From NCBI RefSeq assembly GCF_002835995.1, contig NZ_PJBZ01000067.1, forward strand, positions 1-64,000: a DNA stretch of 64,000 nucleotides, in the 5' to 3' direction. Below the pieces are notes generated by a model that did not search any database, was not told the origin of the DNA, and saw nothing but the letters and a program-made list of their open reading frames with translations. The DNA is from Psychromonas sp. Urea-02u-13 (lineage in GTDB: Bacteria > Pseudomonadota > Gammaproteobacteria > Enterobacterales > Psychromonadaceae). Positions 17,518 through 27,360 of this stretch are shown in pieces. Each line of letters begins with the position of its first letter. The stretch's first letter is position 1. The translations under genes were made by a program, and so were the position numbers.

Positions 17518-18327
17518 CTAAAGGTGAGTCGCCGCCTTCATTTTAGAAATAAATTTATCCATTTCCTTTAATAACTTCTCTGGGTTATCTAAGTTTGCTT
17601 CAATCACTTTAACCACGGCAGAGCCTGAAATTGCACCGGCAGCACCAGATTTAATCGCTTCTTTTACCTGTGCTGGTTTGGAAATACCAAAACCTAGTAG
17701 CGAAGGTGGCGCATTATATTTGTTTAATGTTTCCAGCATATGCTCAACAGGCATGCCCGCTTTAGCATCTGCGCCAGTTACACCCGCACGACTTAATAAA
17801 TAAGTATAACCTTCACCGTATTCAGCCACTTGTTGTAGTGTTTCTACGTCACCATTTGGCGGTGCGATAAAAATCTGTTGTAAACCGAATTTTTCAGCAG
17901 CTGCGCGGTAAGGCGCACTCTCTTCTAACGGCACATCGGCGATTAAAATCGAGTCAACACCAGCCTCTACGCAACGTTCATAAAAATTTTCGATACCATT
18001 TCTATAAACAAGATTTACGTATAACAGCAGGCCAATTGGTACCGTTGGGTGTAATTGTCGGACTTCTTTGATGATTGATAAACAGCCATCAGGCGTTGCG
18101 CCAGCGTCAAGTGCACGTGTTGATGCATCTTGAATAACCGTACCATCGGCAACCGGGTCAGAAAAAGGAATACCTAGTTCAAGTGCATCAGCACCTGCGG
18201 TTACTAAGGTATCAATAATTTTTAGTGATAGTTCACGATTAGGATCGCCAATGGTCACAAAAGGGACAAATGCACCTTGGTTTTCAGTCTTCAGGCGTGC
18301 AAACAGAGCTTGATAACGTTTAGTCAT
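17518..18327 (-). CDS. trpA: Tryptophan synthase alpha chain
   Basis: Cleaves indole-3-glycerol phosphate to indole and glyceraldehyde 3-phosphate, and channels indole to TrpB. 269 residues, as in E. coli (268). Catalytic Glu and Asp lie in [15 protein letters not shown], and the phosphate-binding loop is [14 protein letters not shown] near the end. Last gene of the trp operon. Its ATG overlaps the trpB stop by one base. Confidence 0.97.
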   Translation of the reverse strand: MTKRYQALFARLKTENQGAFVPFVTIGDPNRELSLKIIDTLVTAGADALELGIPFSDPVADGTVIQDASTRALDAGATPDGCLSIIKEVRQLHPTVPIGLLLYVNLVYRNGIENFYERCVEAGVDSILIADVPLEESAPYRAAAEKFGLQQIFIAPPNGDVETLQQVAEYGEGYTYLLSRAGVTGADAKAGMPVEHMLETLNKYNAPPSLLGFGISKPAQVKEAIKSGAAGAISGSAVVKVIEANLDNPEKLLKEMDKFISKMKAATHL

Positions 18328-19514
18328 TACATCATTCCTCTTTCTTCAAAAATTTCAGCAACAGTAAAGATATCTTTATCGCCACGGCCCGATAAGTTAA
18401 CAATAATGATCTGATCTTTATCATCGGTTTCGATTATTTTAAGTGCATGAGCCAGTGCATGAGAAGATTCTAACGCAGGGATAATACCTTCTTGTTGTGC
18501 TAATGCTTTAAAGGCTAATAGTGCTTCATCATCGGTTGCATTCACGTATTGTGCGCGACCTGTTTCTGCTAAATGCGCATGTTGAGGGCCTACAGATGGG
18601 AAATCAAGTCCCGCTGAAATTGAGTAAGACTCTTTTACTTGGCCGTGCTTGTCTTGCATCATTAACGAATGCATTCCAAAGAAGATACCTTTTGAACCGT
18701 AAGAGATAGGGCAACCATGTTTACCCGTACCCACACCGTGTCCACCAGGCTCAACGCCAATTAGCTCAACAGATTCATCACCGATAAAGTCGTTAAACAT
18801 ACCAATCGCATTTGAACCACCACCCACACAAGCAATCACTTTGTTCGGTAAAATACCTTCTTTTTTAAGGCATTGTTGTTTTGCTTCTTCGCCAATCATT
18901 TTTTGGAATTCACGTACAATAATTGGGAAAGGGTGAGGGCCGGCTGCTGTGCCTAATAGGTAATGTGTTTCTTCGTAACTACCTGCCCAATCACGTAATG
19001 CTTCGTTACAGGCATCTTTAAGTGTTGATGCGCCAGAATGTACAGCGATGACTTCTGCACCCATTAAACGCATACGGAATACGTTAGGCTCTTGGCGTTC
19101 CATGTCTACCGCGCCCATGTAAACTTTACATTCAAGACCCAATAGCGCACAGGCAATAGCGGTTGCAACACCGTGTTGACCCGCGCCTGTTTCTGCAATT
19201 ATTTTCTTTTTACCCATGCGTTTAGCCAATAATGCTTGTCCTAACACTTGGTTTGTTTTGTGTGCGCCACCGTGTAATAGATCTTCACGTTTAAGGTAAA
19301 GTTTGGTTTTTTTACCTTTAGTTAAGTTACGACACAATGTGAGTGGCGTTGGACGGCCAGCATATTCGGTTAATAATTCTGAAAACTCAGCAAGAAAGTC
19401 TGGGCAGGTTTGTGATTTTACAAATTCAGCCTCTAGTTGCTTTAATGCCGGTACTAAAATTTGTGGTACGTACATACCGCCAAACTGTCCAAAATAAGGA
19501 TTTAATTTTTCCAT
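18327..19514 (-). CDS. trpB: Tryptophan synthase beta chain
   Basis: PLP enzyme that condenses indole with L-serine. 395 residues from the ATG at 19514 (E. coli 397). AAGGTGA lies eight bases upstream. A GTG at 19526 overlaps that ribosome site and was rejected. The PLP lysine is in GGAHKTNQ and the glycine-rich phosphate loop is [12 protein letters not shown]. Forms the alpha2-beta2 complex with TrpA. Confidence 0.97.
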   Translation of the reverse strand: MEKLNPYFGQFGGMYVPQILVPALKQLEAEFVKSQTCPDFLAEFSELLTEYAGRPTPLTLCRNLTKGKKTKLYLKREDLLHGGAHKTNQVLGQALLAKRMGKKKIIAETGAGQHGVATAIACALLGLECKVYMGAVDMERQEPNVFRMRLMGAEVIAVHSGASTLKDACNEALRDWAGSYEETHYLLGTAAGPHPFPIIVREFQKMIGEEAKQQCLKKEGILPNKVIACVGGGSNAIGMFNDFIGDESVELIGVEPGGHGVGTGKHGCPISYGSKGIFFGMHSLMMQDKHGQVKESYSISAGLDFPSVGPQHAHLAETGRAQYVNATDDEALLAFKALAQQEGIIPALESSHALAHALKIIETDDKDQIIIVNLSGRGDKDIFTVAEIFEERGMM

Positions 19515-19588
19515 CTTTTTTATCACCTTTTAAATGCTTTGAATGCTTCAAGCTAGCGAGACAGTGCCTCGCTAGCTTTTTATGCGTT

Positions 19589-21016
19589 TTACGCACGTAA
19601 CATAGTTTTTTTAATCGCTTTAAATGCGTTCATCATTTTTTCTGGATCTTTTTTACCCGGTGCACTTTCAAGACCTGAGTTAAAGTCCAAACCAGCAACA
19701 CCAATAAGGGCCGCTTCTTGTGCATTTTCTGGTGTTAATCCACCTGCTAATATAATCGACGTTTTATCAACATTGCTATTTTTAAGTAATGACCAATCAA
19801 ATACTTGGCCTGTACCGCCTGTTTTATTGCCAATACGTGTATCAAGTACATGTTTTTCAACATTGAATTTCTCAAAGTCAGGCAGTGTTTCGCTAACGCC
19901 GTGTGCTTTCCAAATTTGACATGTTTTAGCTAAAAGGCCACGTAATGTTTTTACGTCTTTTGGTGTTTCGTTACCGTGTAATTGAACGACTGAAAGCCCA
20001 AGTTGTTTAACGGTGTAAGCAATAAGCTCTGGGTCTTCATTTTGGAAAACGCCAACATATTTCAGTAGGGGTGCGCCTAACATTACTAAACGTGCTTCTT
20101 CGGTATCAACAAAACGTGCTGATGTATCAACAAAAATAAGACCGCCATAAACCGCGCCCACTTTATAAGCATTAGCAGCTTGATGTGAATGGGTTAATCC
20201 ACAGATTTTATTTTCGCCTAATATCAGTTTGCGACATGCTGACTCAATATCATCTTCACTCATAATCGAGCTACCCACTAAGAAACCATTCGCATGTTTG
20301 CTTAGATCAATCACTTGACTGTGGTTGTAGATACCCGATTCACTGATCACAATTCTGTCTGCAGGAATGTTTTCTGCTAATACTTTAGTACGATTAAGAT
20401 CAATGCTCATATCACGTAGATTACGGTTATTAATACCAATAACCTTCGCGCCTAAGGCAACGGCACGTACTCGCTCTTCTTCATTACTGATTTCAGTTAA
20501 TACGCCCATATTTAAACTATGTGCCGTATCACGGTAAGCTTGGTAAGCGTCGTCATCTAATACTGAAAGCATCAGTAAAATAGCATCTGCTTTATAGTGA
20601 CGTGCTAAATAAATTTGGTATGTATCAACAATAAAGTCTTTGCAGATAACCGGTTGTGTCACGATGTCACGCACTTGTGTGATGTAATCAAAGCTACCTT
20701 GAAAATATTTTTCATCGGATAATACAGAGATTGCACTGGCATGATTTTTGTAAACATTAGCAATTAAGTCTAAATCAAACTCTGGGCGAATTAGGCCCTT
20801 TGAAGGTGATGCTTTTTTACACTCTAAAATGAAAACACTTTCTTCTTGATCAAGCGCTTCATAGAAGTGTCGGTCACTGTCTACGAGTTGGTCTTTAAAT
20901 TGGATCAGCGGTTGTGCTAATTGACGATTTTTAACCCATTCGATTTTATCATCTATGATCTTGCCTAAAATTGTATCTTGTAAACTTGTGTTGTTTAAAA
21001 AGTTATGATTTAACAC
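19589..21016 (-). CDS. trpCF: Bifunctional indole-3-glycerol-phosphate synthase / phosphoribosylanthranilate isomerase
   Basis: 475 residues, two TIM barrels fused as in E. coli TrpC(F). Residues 1-255 are the synthase, with catalytic Lys and Glu in ECKKASPSKG and SESGIYN. Residues about 258-475 are the isomerase, with Cys in KICGLTH, the Asp-containing loop FDWSLL and the phosphate loop ILAGGLTPEN. It catalyses two consecutive steps of Trp synthesis. It overlaps trpD by seven bases. Confidence 0.97.
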   Translation of the reverse strand: MLNHNFLNNTSLQDTILGKIIDDKIEWVKNRQLAQPLIQFKDQLVDSDRHFYEALDQEESVFILECKKASPSKGLIRPEFDLDLIANVYKNHASAISVLSDEKYFQGSFDYITQVRDIVTQPVICKDFIVDTYQIYLARHYKADAILLMLSVLDDDAYQAYRDTAHSLNMGVLTEISNEEERVRAVALGAKVIGINNRNLRDMSIDLNRTKVLAENIPADRIVISESGIYNHSQVIDLSKHANGFLVGSSIMSEDDIESACRKLILGENKICGLTHSHQAANAYKVGAVYGGLIFVDTSARFVDTEEARLVMLGAPLLKYVGVFQNEDPELIAYTVKQLGLSVVQLHGNETPKDVKTLRGLLAKTCQIWKAHGVSETLPDFEKFNVEKHVLDTRIGNKTGGTGQVFDWSLLKNSNVDKTSIILAGGLTPENAQEAALIGVAGLDFNSGLESAPGKKDPEKMMNAFKAIKKTMLRA

Positions 21017-22014
21017 TGGCTCATCTCCGCTAATTTTTTCACTAATTGTAATGGTTTACCGCTATTCATAGCTTCAAGTGCCATTGTTGCGCCGCTCTTA
21101 AAATCATCGGCAAAACCGTTGATCACTAATAATGCGGCTGTATTGACTGCCACAGCTGCTTGCTGTGCATCGGTGCCTTTACCTTGCAATATTTGCTCGA
21201 TAATCACTTTGTTTTCTTCTGGAGTACCACCAAAAATTGCTTCTATCGGATAGCTCTCTACACCAAAATCACTTGGGCTTAATGTGTATTCTTTGATTTC
21301 ACCATCCACCAACTCTGCCACTTGTGTTTCGCCGTGCAGTGCGATTTCATCTAGACCACTACCAAATACCACCATCACACGTTGCATACCCAATTTCTGG
21401 TGTACTTGCGCGATAGGTAGTAGTAATTCGGGAGCATAAACGCCCATCAATTCAAATTTAGGACGTGCCGGATTAATCAACGGACCTAATACGTTAAAGA
21501 TTGAACGCGTTTTTAGTGCCGCACGAACAGGGGCTGCAAAGCGCATTCCTGCGTGGTATGCCGGCGCAAAGATAAAACAGATATTGAGTTCATCTAAACA
21601 TTGACGGGCAACGTCAGGGCTCATTTCTAAGTTAACACCAAAAGCGGCTAATAAGTCAGATGAACCTGATTTACTAGAAACACTGCGACTACCATGTTTA
21701 CAGACTTTTAATCCACAGCTTGCGGCAACAATTGCGCTGGCTGTTGATATATTAATGGTACCCAGTCCATCACCACCGGTACCGACTATGTCGGTAAAAG
21801 GGTAATCAGGACGAGGAAAAGGTTTTGCTTGAGCAAGTAGGGCATTAGCGGCACCTGTGATCTCATCGATTGTCTCGCCTCGCATTTTTAACGCAGTCAG
21901 TGCTGACGATAATACAATGGGGTCAACGTCACCTTGCACTACTTTTTCAAAAAAGGTTTGGCTTTGTTCAACACTCAAGGCACGGCCTTGGTATAACTGC
22001 TCTAAAATATCCAT
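21010..22014 (-). CDS. trpD: Anthranilate phosphoribosyltransferase
   Basis: 334 residues. Transfers the phosphoribosyl group of PRPP to anthranilate. PRPP-binding motif GTGGDGLGTINIST near residue 79 and the KHGSRSVSSKSGSSD loop are intact. Unlike in E. coli it is not fused to trpG, which directly precedes it with no intergenic base. Confidence 0.97.
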   Translation of the reverse strand: MDILEQLYQGRALSVEQSQTFFEKVVQGDVDPIVLSSALTALKMRGETIDEITGAANALLAQAKPFPRPDYPFTDIVGTGGDGLGTINISTASAIVAASCGLKVCKHGSRSVSSKSGSSDLLAAFGVNLEMSPDVARQCLDELNICFIFAPAYHAGMRFAAPVRAALKTRSIFNVLGPLINPARPKFELMGVYAPELLLPIAQVHQKLGMQRVMVVFGSGLDEIALHGETQVAELVDGEIKEYTLSPSDFGVESYPIEAIFGGTPEENKVIIEQILQGKGTDAQQAAVAVNTAALLVINGFADDFKSGATMALEAMNSGKPLQLVKKLAEMSQC

Positions 22015-22665
22015 TTAGTTTATTTCCTTAGTTGATTGCGATTGCAAATGGGTGACAAAATTTAAGCTGTTTTCGAGTAGCTCAGCGCCTTCACAGGTCA
22101 AGATTGATTCAGGGTGAAATTGAAACCCGATCACCCGATCTGCTTGGTTATAAACGGCCATACACATACCCTCAAAGTCGGCGACCACTTCAAGTGACTC
22201 AGGTACTGTCGTGCCGACTAATGAATGATAACGTGCGACTGAAAGTGGTTGGTTTAAACCACTAAACATACGGTCGCCACAATGGTTAATCAGCGATGAT
22301 TTACCATGCATGATTTCATCGGCAGTGCCGACAGTGCCACCATACTGTTCTATTAACGCTTGGTGACCTAAACAGATACCAATCATTGGGATTTTTCCAC
22401 GGCAAAGGCCAATCAGCTCAATTAAGCAACCGGCAGCACTTGGCGTGCCTGGGCCTGGTGACAAAATAAGCACCACATTACTTTCTGGCGAACTGTTTTC
22501 ACAGGCATCAATATGTTCTTTTACTTGTGCTGCACTTTGGCTATTACGGTAAATTTTAACCGGGTAACCGAGCGCTTTAAATTGATCCACTAAGTTGTAA
22601 GTAAATGAATCAAAGTTATCCAAGAAAAATAGCGTTGTTTTTTTAGTATTAGTCGAAGTGCTCAT
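22015..22665 (-). CDS. trpG: Anthranilate synthase component II (glutamine amidotransferase)
   Basis: Releases ammonia from glutamine for TrpE. 216 residues from the ATG at 22665, preceded by AAGGAG. A start 42 bases upstream lies inside trpE and lacks a ribosome site. Class I amidotransferase triad: Cys in IGICLGHQ, His and Glu in GFQFHPESI. The start is one base from the trpE stop, so the pair is translationally coupled. Confidence 0.95.
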   Translation of the reverse strand: MSTSTNTKKTTLFFLDNFDSFTYNLVDQFKALGYPVKIYRNSQSAAQVKEHIDACENSSPESNVVLILSPGPGTPSAAGCLIELIGLCRGKIPMIGICLGHQALIEQYGGTVGTADEIMHGKSSLINHCGDRMFSGLNQPLSVARYHSLVGTTVPESLEVVADFEGMCMAVYNQADRVIGFQFHPESILTCEGAELLENSLNFVTHLQSQSTKEIN

Positions 22666-22666
22666 T

Positions 22667-24274
22667 TTATTCTCCTTGAACGTTTGATGTTGATTGAACA
22701 TCCGCAAGTGTTGTTCCGTGCGCTAATGCAATGGCGTTTAACACGGCAGCTGCTTTTTGGCGTGTTTCATTCGCTTCTAATTGAGGTACTGAGTCAAATA
22801 CCACACCAGCACCAGCTTGGGCATGAGCCACATCATTTTTAACAAAGGCACTGCGGATAACAATACAGGTATCCATATCACCTTCGCCGTTAATGTAACC
22901 AACTGCGCCACCGTAACTGCCACGACGTTTTTTCTCTACATCACGCACTAGCTGCGATGCGCGGATTTTGGGTGCGCCTACTAAGGTGCCCATATTCATA
23001 CACGCTTGGTAAGCATGTAACGCATCTAAGTCTTCACGTAATTGCCCAACAACACGTGAAACAAGGTGCATAACATGGCTGTAACGGTCAACTTGTAATA
23101 AGTCTGCGACGTGGCGTGTGCCTGGTTCGCTGATACGTGCGACATCGTTACGTGCTAAATCAACGAGCATTAAATGCTCTGAAGTTTCTTTTTTATCTAA
23201 ACGTAATTCAAGCTCTAATCGACTGTCTAAGTCACGGCTGATGCTGCCGTCTTTGCTAAAACCACGGGTACGTGTGCCTGCAATGGGGTAGATCTCAACT
23301 TCATTGCTTTCTTTGGTATATTTGAGCGCACTTTCAGGCGAAGCACCAAAGAGAATAAAGTCACTATCTTTAAGATAAAACATGTACGGGCTTGGGTTTG
23401 TTTCTTTTAATTTTGCGTAAGCCGCTAACGGGTTCGGGCAATGTAAAGAGAAACTACGGGATGGCACAACTTGAAAAATATCGCCTTTAACGATGTTTTC
23501 TTTTAATTGATTCACAATATCGCAGTATTCTGTGTCGCTTACATCTACCGAAATCTTGCCTTCAAGCGGCACTAATTTATTTGCACAAGGGCTGAAGTTA
23601 CTGCATAGATTTTGAATTTCAGCAAGACGTGTTGAGATACGCACATGGTTTTCATCACTGTATAAACCACCAAATACACTGCCTATAATTTCACTTTTTT
23701 GTGTTTGATGATCATGAATCATCAGTGTTTCAGCAACATAAAAAAGGTAATCAGGGCAGCAGTTCTCGCTCTCTGGCACATCACCAATTTGTTCAAAACT
23801 AGCGATAAAGTCATAGGCAAAAATACCGCCTAAGAATAACGCTTGTGGATGTTCTGATTGTTTCTTTATTTGGTCAACGATGAATCGAATGGCATCCATT
23901 GGAGAAGCTGATTTTAATCGGCTGTCTTCGTCTCCACTGCGGTCTGATTCTGGAAAGTGTAAAACTAATTGGCTAGGTGTTTGCTGTTTGATAAGTTCGA
24001 TTGAAAATTTTGGCGTGATAAAGGTAATTAAATCTTTACCGTTATCGGTCATCGCATCAAGTGTCACCGTTAATCCATTGCAGGTGATTTTTAAACAGGC
24101 ATCAACCAACATTAAACTTTTAAGATGGGCCTTAGAGTCAATTTCTGCAGAATCAAATAAAAGATGATTGGCGCTATTAGCACTCATCTTTTTAAACAAG
24201 CCTAATGAATCTTGAATATATTGGCATTCTGTTAGTAGGGTACGTAAAACCCCGATTGGGTGGTGTGTGTTCAT
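22667..24274 (-). CDS. trpE: Anthranilate synthase component I
   Basis: Makes anthranilate from chorismate and ammonia. 535 residues. The N-terminal Trp-feedback motif is present as LLFDSAEIDSK (LLES-type), and the chorismate-binding domain shows QVVPSRSF, PIAGTRTRG and GGAVGYINGEGDMD. First structural gene of the trp operon, behind a leader peptide and attenuator. AAAAGGATAACAAG precedes the ATG. Confidence 0.97.
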   Translation of the reverse strand: MNTHHPIGVLRTLLTECQYIQDSLGLFKKMSANSANHLLFDSAEIDSKAHLKSLMLVDACLKITCNGLTVTLDAMTDNGKDLITFITPKFSIELIKQQTPSQLVLHFPESDRSGDEDSRLKSASPMDAIRFIVDQIKKQSEHPQALFLGGIFAYDFIASFEQIGDVPESENCCPDYLFYVAETLMIHDHQTQKSEIIGSVFGGLYSDENHVRISTRLAEIQNLCSNFSPCANKLVPLEGKISVDVSDTEYCDIVNQLKENIVKGDIFQVVPSRSFSLHCPNPLAAYAKLKETNPSPYMFYLKDSDFILFGASPESALKYTKESNEVEIYPIAGTRTRGFSKDGSISRDLDSRLELELRLDKKETSEHLMLVDLARNDVARISEPGTRHVADLLQVDRYSHVMHLVSRVVGQLREDLDALHAYQACMNMGTLVGAPKIRASQLVRDVEKKRRGSYGGAVGYINGEGDMDTCIVIRSAFVKNDVAHAQAGAGVVFDSVPQLEANETRQKAAAVLNAIALAHGTTLADVQSTSNVQGE

Positions 24275-24404
24275 CTTGTTATCCTTTTTAAATTTGGCGT
24301 ATTAATGGTCTTTTTCTATTGGGCTATTTTTGCCATCGCCAACGCTTTTTAAGGATAATGTCTAATATTTTCATGTTATTTCCACTCTATTTTCTAAACG
24401 CCAA

Positions 24405-24437
24405 AAACAAAAAAAGCCCGCAATTTGCGAGCTTTAA
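24405..24437 (-). terminator. trp operon attenuator
   Basis: On the minus strand the stem AAAGCTCGC / GCGGGCTTT with a 5-base loop is followed by a run of seven T and then GTTTTT. It lies 47 bases after the leader peptide stop and 131 bases before trpE. This is the expected 3:4 terminator of transcription attenuation. Confidence 0.85.
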
Positions 24438-24483
24438 AATTTGGTTTTGGGAAAATCTTATATACAAAAACCTCATTGCTCGC

Positions 24484-24537
24484 TTAAGAGAATGAGTGCC
24501 ACCAAGAATCAGTAAGAGTAATTGTATTAAAAATCAT
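24484..24537 (-). CDS. trpL: trp operon leader peptide
   Basis: 17-residue peptide MIFNTITLTDSWWHSFS with tandem Trp codons (TGGTGG). AAGGGA lies ten bases before the ATG. Ribosome stalling at the two Trp codons when charged tRNA-Trp is scarce would favour the antiterminator and let transcription pass the hairpin at 24405-24437. An ATG nine bases upstream opens only a 5-codon frame and has poor spacing. Confidence 0.85.
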   Translation of the reverse strand: MIFNTITLTDSWWHSFS

Positions 24538-24567
24538 ATATCATGCGTCCCTTAAATTATGGCTACC

Positions 24568-24596
24568 ATTTTTTGCGATTCAGCCGTTAATGTCAA
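24568..24596 (-). promoter_or_regulatory. Probable trp promoter
   Basis: On the minus strand a perfect -35 TTGACA (24591-24596), 17-base spacer, then a weak -10 AAAAAT (24568-24573), 30 bases before the leader peptide. I could not see a palindrome like the E. coli TrpR operator, so regulation may rely on attenuation alone. Confidence 0.45.
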
Positions 24597-24636
24597 GATG
24601 ATTCTTAAGCTAAATAGCTTTTCAGGTAATTAAATT

Positions 24637-25500
24637 ATGTTAATTGATCTCCACTCACATACTACGGCCTCAGATGGTCAATTAACACCCACTGAGTTAG
24701 TAAACCGTGCGGCCAACCGCCAGGTTAATATCTTAGCAATCACTGACCATGATACCGTTGATGGCTTACAAGAAGCGCAAGATGCTATTGATGAGAAAGG
24801 CTTAAAGTTAACGCTTATTAAAGGTATCGAAGTAACAACCAACTGGCTGAATCATGAGATTCATGTGGTCGGTGTTAATATCGACCCTGATAATGTCCAG
24901 TTAGCTGCATTAATTGAACTACAAAAAGAAAAACGTGAAGCGCGTGCTATTGAGATGGGCAATCGTCTTGCCAAGGCAAATATTGAAGGCGTTTATGAAG
25001 GCGCCAAAGCGCTGGCGGGTAAAGGGGCGATCACACGTGCTCATTTTGCACGTTATATGGTTGAACAAGGCATTGCTCCGACATTTCAAAAAGTATTCGA
25101 TAAATACTTAAGTCGTGGTAATACCGGTTATGTACCCCATAACTGGGTTGATATTGACCAAGCGATTGAAGCGATTCATCAAGCTGGCGGACAAGCAATT
25201 TTAGCGCATCCAAATCATTATGATTTGTCTAATAAATGGATGCGTCGACTGTTTACTGAATTTAAAGAAGCGGGTGGCGATGCAATGGAAGTTGCAATGG
25301 GCCAACAATCTCCGCAGGTGCGCCTACAATTAGCCATGTGGAGCGAAGAGTATGATTTATTAGCTTCACAGGGCAGTGATTTCCATTTTGTTGGACGCTG
25401 GCGTGATTTAGGCAAAGCATTGCATTTACCTGCGATGGCTAAACCACTGTGGCTAGATTGGCCTATTTATAACAATTTATTAGAAGCGGAAAATACCTAA
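24637..25500 (+). CDS. rnm: PHP-domain exonuclease RNase AM (YciV/TrpH family)
   Basis: 287 residues, a PHP-type metal phosphoesterase; metal ligands in DLHSHTTASDG, AITDHDTVDG, HVVGVNID and ASQGSDFHFVG. In E. coli this protein is a 5'-3' exoribonuclease that trims 5' ends of rRNAs and was earlier called TrpH because it lies divergent to trp. The same arrangement is kept here. Overlaps nothing; yciO follows after one base. Confidence 0.92.
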   Translation: MLIDLHSHTTASDGQLTPTELVNRAANRQVNILAITDHDTVDGLQEAQDAIDEKGLKLTLIKGIEVTTNWLNHEIHVVGVNIDPDNVQLAALIELQKEKREARAIEMGNRLAKANIEGVYEGAKALAGKGAITRAHFARYMVEQGIAPTFQKVFDKYLSRGNTGYVPHNWVDIDQAIEAIHQAGGQAILAHPNHYDLSNKWMRRLFTEFKEAGGDAMEVAMGQQSPQVRLQLAMWSEEYDLLASQGSDFHFVGRWRDLGKALHLPAMAKPLWLDWPIYNNLLEAENT

Positions 25501-25501
25501 G

Positions 25502-26122
25502 ATGAGTCAATTCTTTTACGTGCACCCAGAAACACCACAAGTACGCTTAATGAAGCAAGCGGTAGAGATAATCAAAAAAGGCGGGGTAATTATTTACCCA
25601 ACTGATTCTGGTTATGCACTCGGTTGTTTGATGGATAATAAGCGTGGTCTTGAGCGTATTTACCAAATTAGATCTTTAGATAAAAAGCACAATTTTACCT
25701 TGGTTTGCCGTGATCTCTCTGAAATAGCGAATTTTGCACGTGTTGATAACCAAGCGTATCGCGCATTAAAAAGTAATACGCCGGGTGCTTATACGTTTAT
25801 TTTTAAATCAACAAAAGAGTTACCAAAGCGTTTAATGAACCCAACAAAACGCACGATCGGAATTCGTATTCCTGATAATGCGATCGCGTTAGCGTTGCTT
25901 GAAGAGTTAGGTGAGCCATTAATGACCACTAGCTTAATTTTACCGGGCAAAGACAGTACAGAATTTGATCCTGAAGAGATTCGCGATCAGTTAGAGAATC
26001 AAGTTGACTTGATTTTAAACGGGGGGTATTTAGGTGAAGCACCGACCACCGTTATCGATTTTTCCGATGATGAAGTTGTCATTGCAAGAGAGGGAGCGGG
26101 GGATTTAACCCCATTCCAATAA
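25502..26122 (+). CDS. yciO: YciO, Sua5/YrdC family protein
   Basis: 206 residues, one YrdC/Sua5 domain with the nucleotide-binding KxR/SxN elements (GGVIIYPTDSGYALGC; KHNFTLVCRD; TIGIRIPDN). Related to TsaC, which makes threonylcarbamoyl-AMP for tRNA t6A, but YciO is a separate branch whose physiological role is unclear. It is one base behind rnm, an operon conserved with E. coli. Confidence 0.92.
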   Translation: MSQFFYVHPETPQVRLMKQAVEIIKKGGVIIYPTDSGYALGCLMDNKRGLERIYQIRSLDKKHNFTLVCRDLSEIANFARVDNQAYRALKSNTPGAYTFIFKSTKELPKRLMNPTKRTIGIRIPDNAIALALLEELGEPLMTTSLILPGKDSTEFDPEEIRDQLENQVDLILNGGYLGEAPTTVIDFSDDEVVIAREGAGDLTPFQ

Positions 26123-26241
26123 ATAGAGACTTGAAGGCCATAGGGCTGGAAAGTTAAGTATTAAGCTAACAGCTATCGGCTAAAAGCTGACAGCTTTGGT
26201 TTATTGGCATAATGAGAATTACCCAAAGTAAGGAATTTAAA

Positions 26242-27129
26242 ATGAGTGAAAAATTACAAAAAGTATTAGCGCGAGCTGGTAAAGGATCCCGTCGTAAGAT
26301 GGAAACTATTATTGCTGAAGGACGCGTAAGTGTTGACGGTAAAGTAGTGGGGCTTGGCGAGCGTGTTACTGATAACCAAGTGATTCGTTTAGATGGCTTT
26401 GTAGTGAAGTACATTACTGAAGCAGACACGGTTTGTCGTGTTTTAGCGTACAACAAACCAGAAGGTGAGGTTTGTACACGTAGTGATGAAGAAGGCCGTA
26501 AAACTGTTTTCGAACGTCTTCCTCACTTAAATGGCGGTCGTTGGATCTCTATTGGTCGTTTAGATATCAATACATCAGGTTTATTATTATTTACCACTGA
26601 TGGTGAATTTGCTAACCGCATGATGCACCCGAGCCGTGAAGTAGAGCGTGAATACGCAGTGCGTATCTTCGGTGAAGTGGATGATGCAATGCTTAACCGT
26701 TTACGTATGGGTGTAAAACTTGACGATGGTGAAGCTAAATTCTTATCGATCAAAGAATCGGGTAAAGAAGCTGGCGGTGAAGGTATTAACCGTTGGTACC
26801 ATGTTGTATTAACAGAAGGACGTACACGTGAAGTACGTCGTTTATGGGAAAGCCAAGGCGTACAAGTGAGTCGTTTAATGCGTGTGCGTTACGGTCAATT
26901 ACATCTTGATAAACAACTACCTCAAGGTGGTTGGGTTGAGCTTGGCCTTAAAGAAGTGAATCACTTCCGTAAATTGGTTGAGTTACCTAAAGAAACAGAA
27001 AGTAAAGTACGTATTGATGAAAAGAAAACAACCAATACACAAGCACGTATTCGTCGTGCAGTGAAAAAACATACGCAGCATCGTAAATCGACAGAACGTC
27101 GTCGTAATACATCACGTACACGTAACTAA
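26242..27129 (+). CDS. rluB: 23S rRNA pseudouridine(2605) synthase RluB
   Basis: 295 residues from the ATG at 26242, preceded by AAGGA; a start 30 bases earlier lacks a ribosome site. S4 RNA-binding domain (residues about 1-60; [16 protein letters not shown]), then the RsuA/RluB pseudouridine synthase domain with the catalytic Asp in [17 protein letters not shown]. The C-terminal 50 residues are a basic Arg/Lys/Thr tail. Modifies a uridine in helix 89 region of 23S rRNA in known homologues. Confidence 0.93.
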   Translation: MSEKLQKVLARAGKGSRRKMETIIAEGRVSVDGKVVGLGERVTDNQVIRLDGFVVKYITEADTVCRVLAYNKPEGEVCTRSDEEGRKTVFERLPHLNGGRWISIGRLDINTSGLLLFTTDGEFANRMMHPSREVEREYAVRIFGEVDDAMLNRLRMGVKLDDGEAKFLSIKESGKEAGGEGINRWYHVVLTEGRTREVRRLWESQGVQVSRLMRVRYGQLHLDKQLPQGGWVELGLKEVNHFRKLVELPKETESKVRIDEKKTTNTQARIRRAVKKHTQHRKSTERRRNTSRTRN

Positions 27130-27181
27130 ACATTAGCTTCGAGCTTGTTAGTTCGGGACTTTTAGTTATTAGCGAAAAAAG

Positions 27182-27218
27182 AAAAGGGCTCACTTGTATT
27201 AACAAGTGAGCCCTTTTT
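27182..27218 (+). terminator. Rho-independent terminator of the rnm-yciO-rluB operon
   Basis: Perfect 15-bp stem AAAGGGCTCACTTGT / ACAAGTGAGCCCTTT with an ATTA loop and a T tract, 52 bases after the rluB stop. Confidence 0.92.
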
Positions 27219-27238
27219 ATTTATAGCTGTTAGTTCGC

Positions 27239-27360
27239 AACTCGAAGCTAGTTGTTCGTGGCTAGAATCTCGCAACTCGAAGCTAGTTGTTCGTGGCCAG
27301 AATCTCGTAACTCGAAGCTAGTTGTTCGTGGCCAGAATCTCGTAACTCTAAGCTTGTAGC
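27239..27360. repeat. 35-bp tandem repeat between rluB and the cyclophilin gene
   Basis: Three units of 35 bp (27239-27273, 27274-27308, 27309-27343), each beginning AACTCGAAGCTAGTTGTTCG, and a partial fourth to 27360. The second and third are identical. The motif AACTCGAAGCTA is also present in inverted form near 27131-27150 (TAGCTTCGAGCTTGTTAG), on the other side of the terminator. Confidence 0.85.

Noticed and set aside
24540-24600. TrpR operator
   Set aside because: No palindrome with CTAG half-sites near the TTGACA; not reported as a feature.
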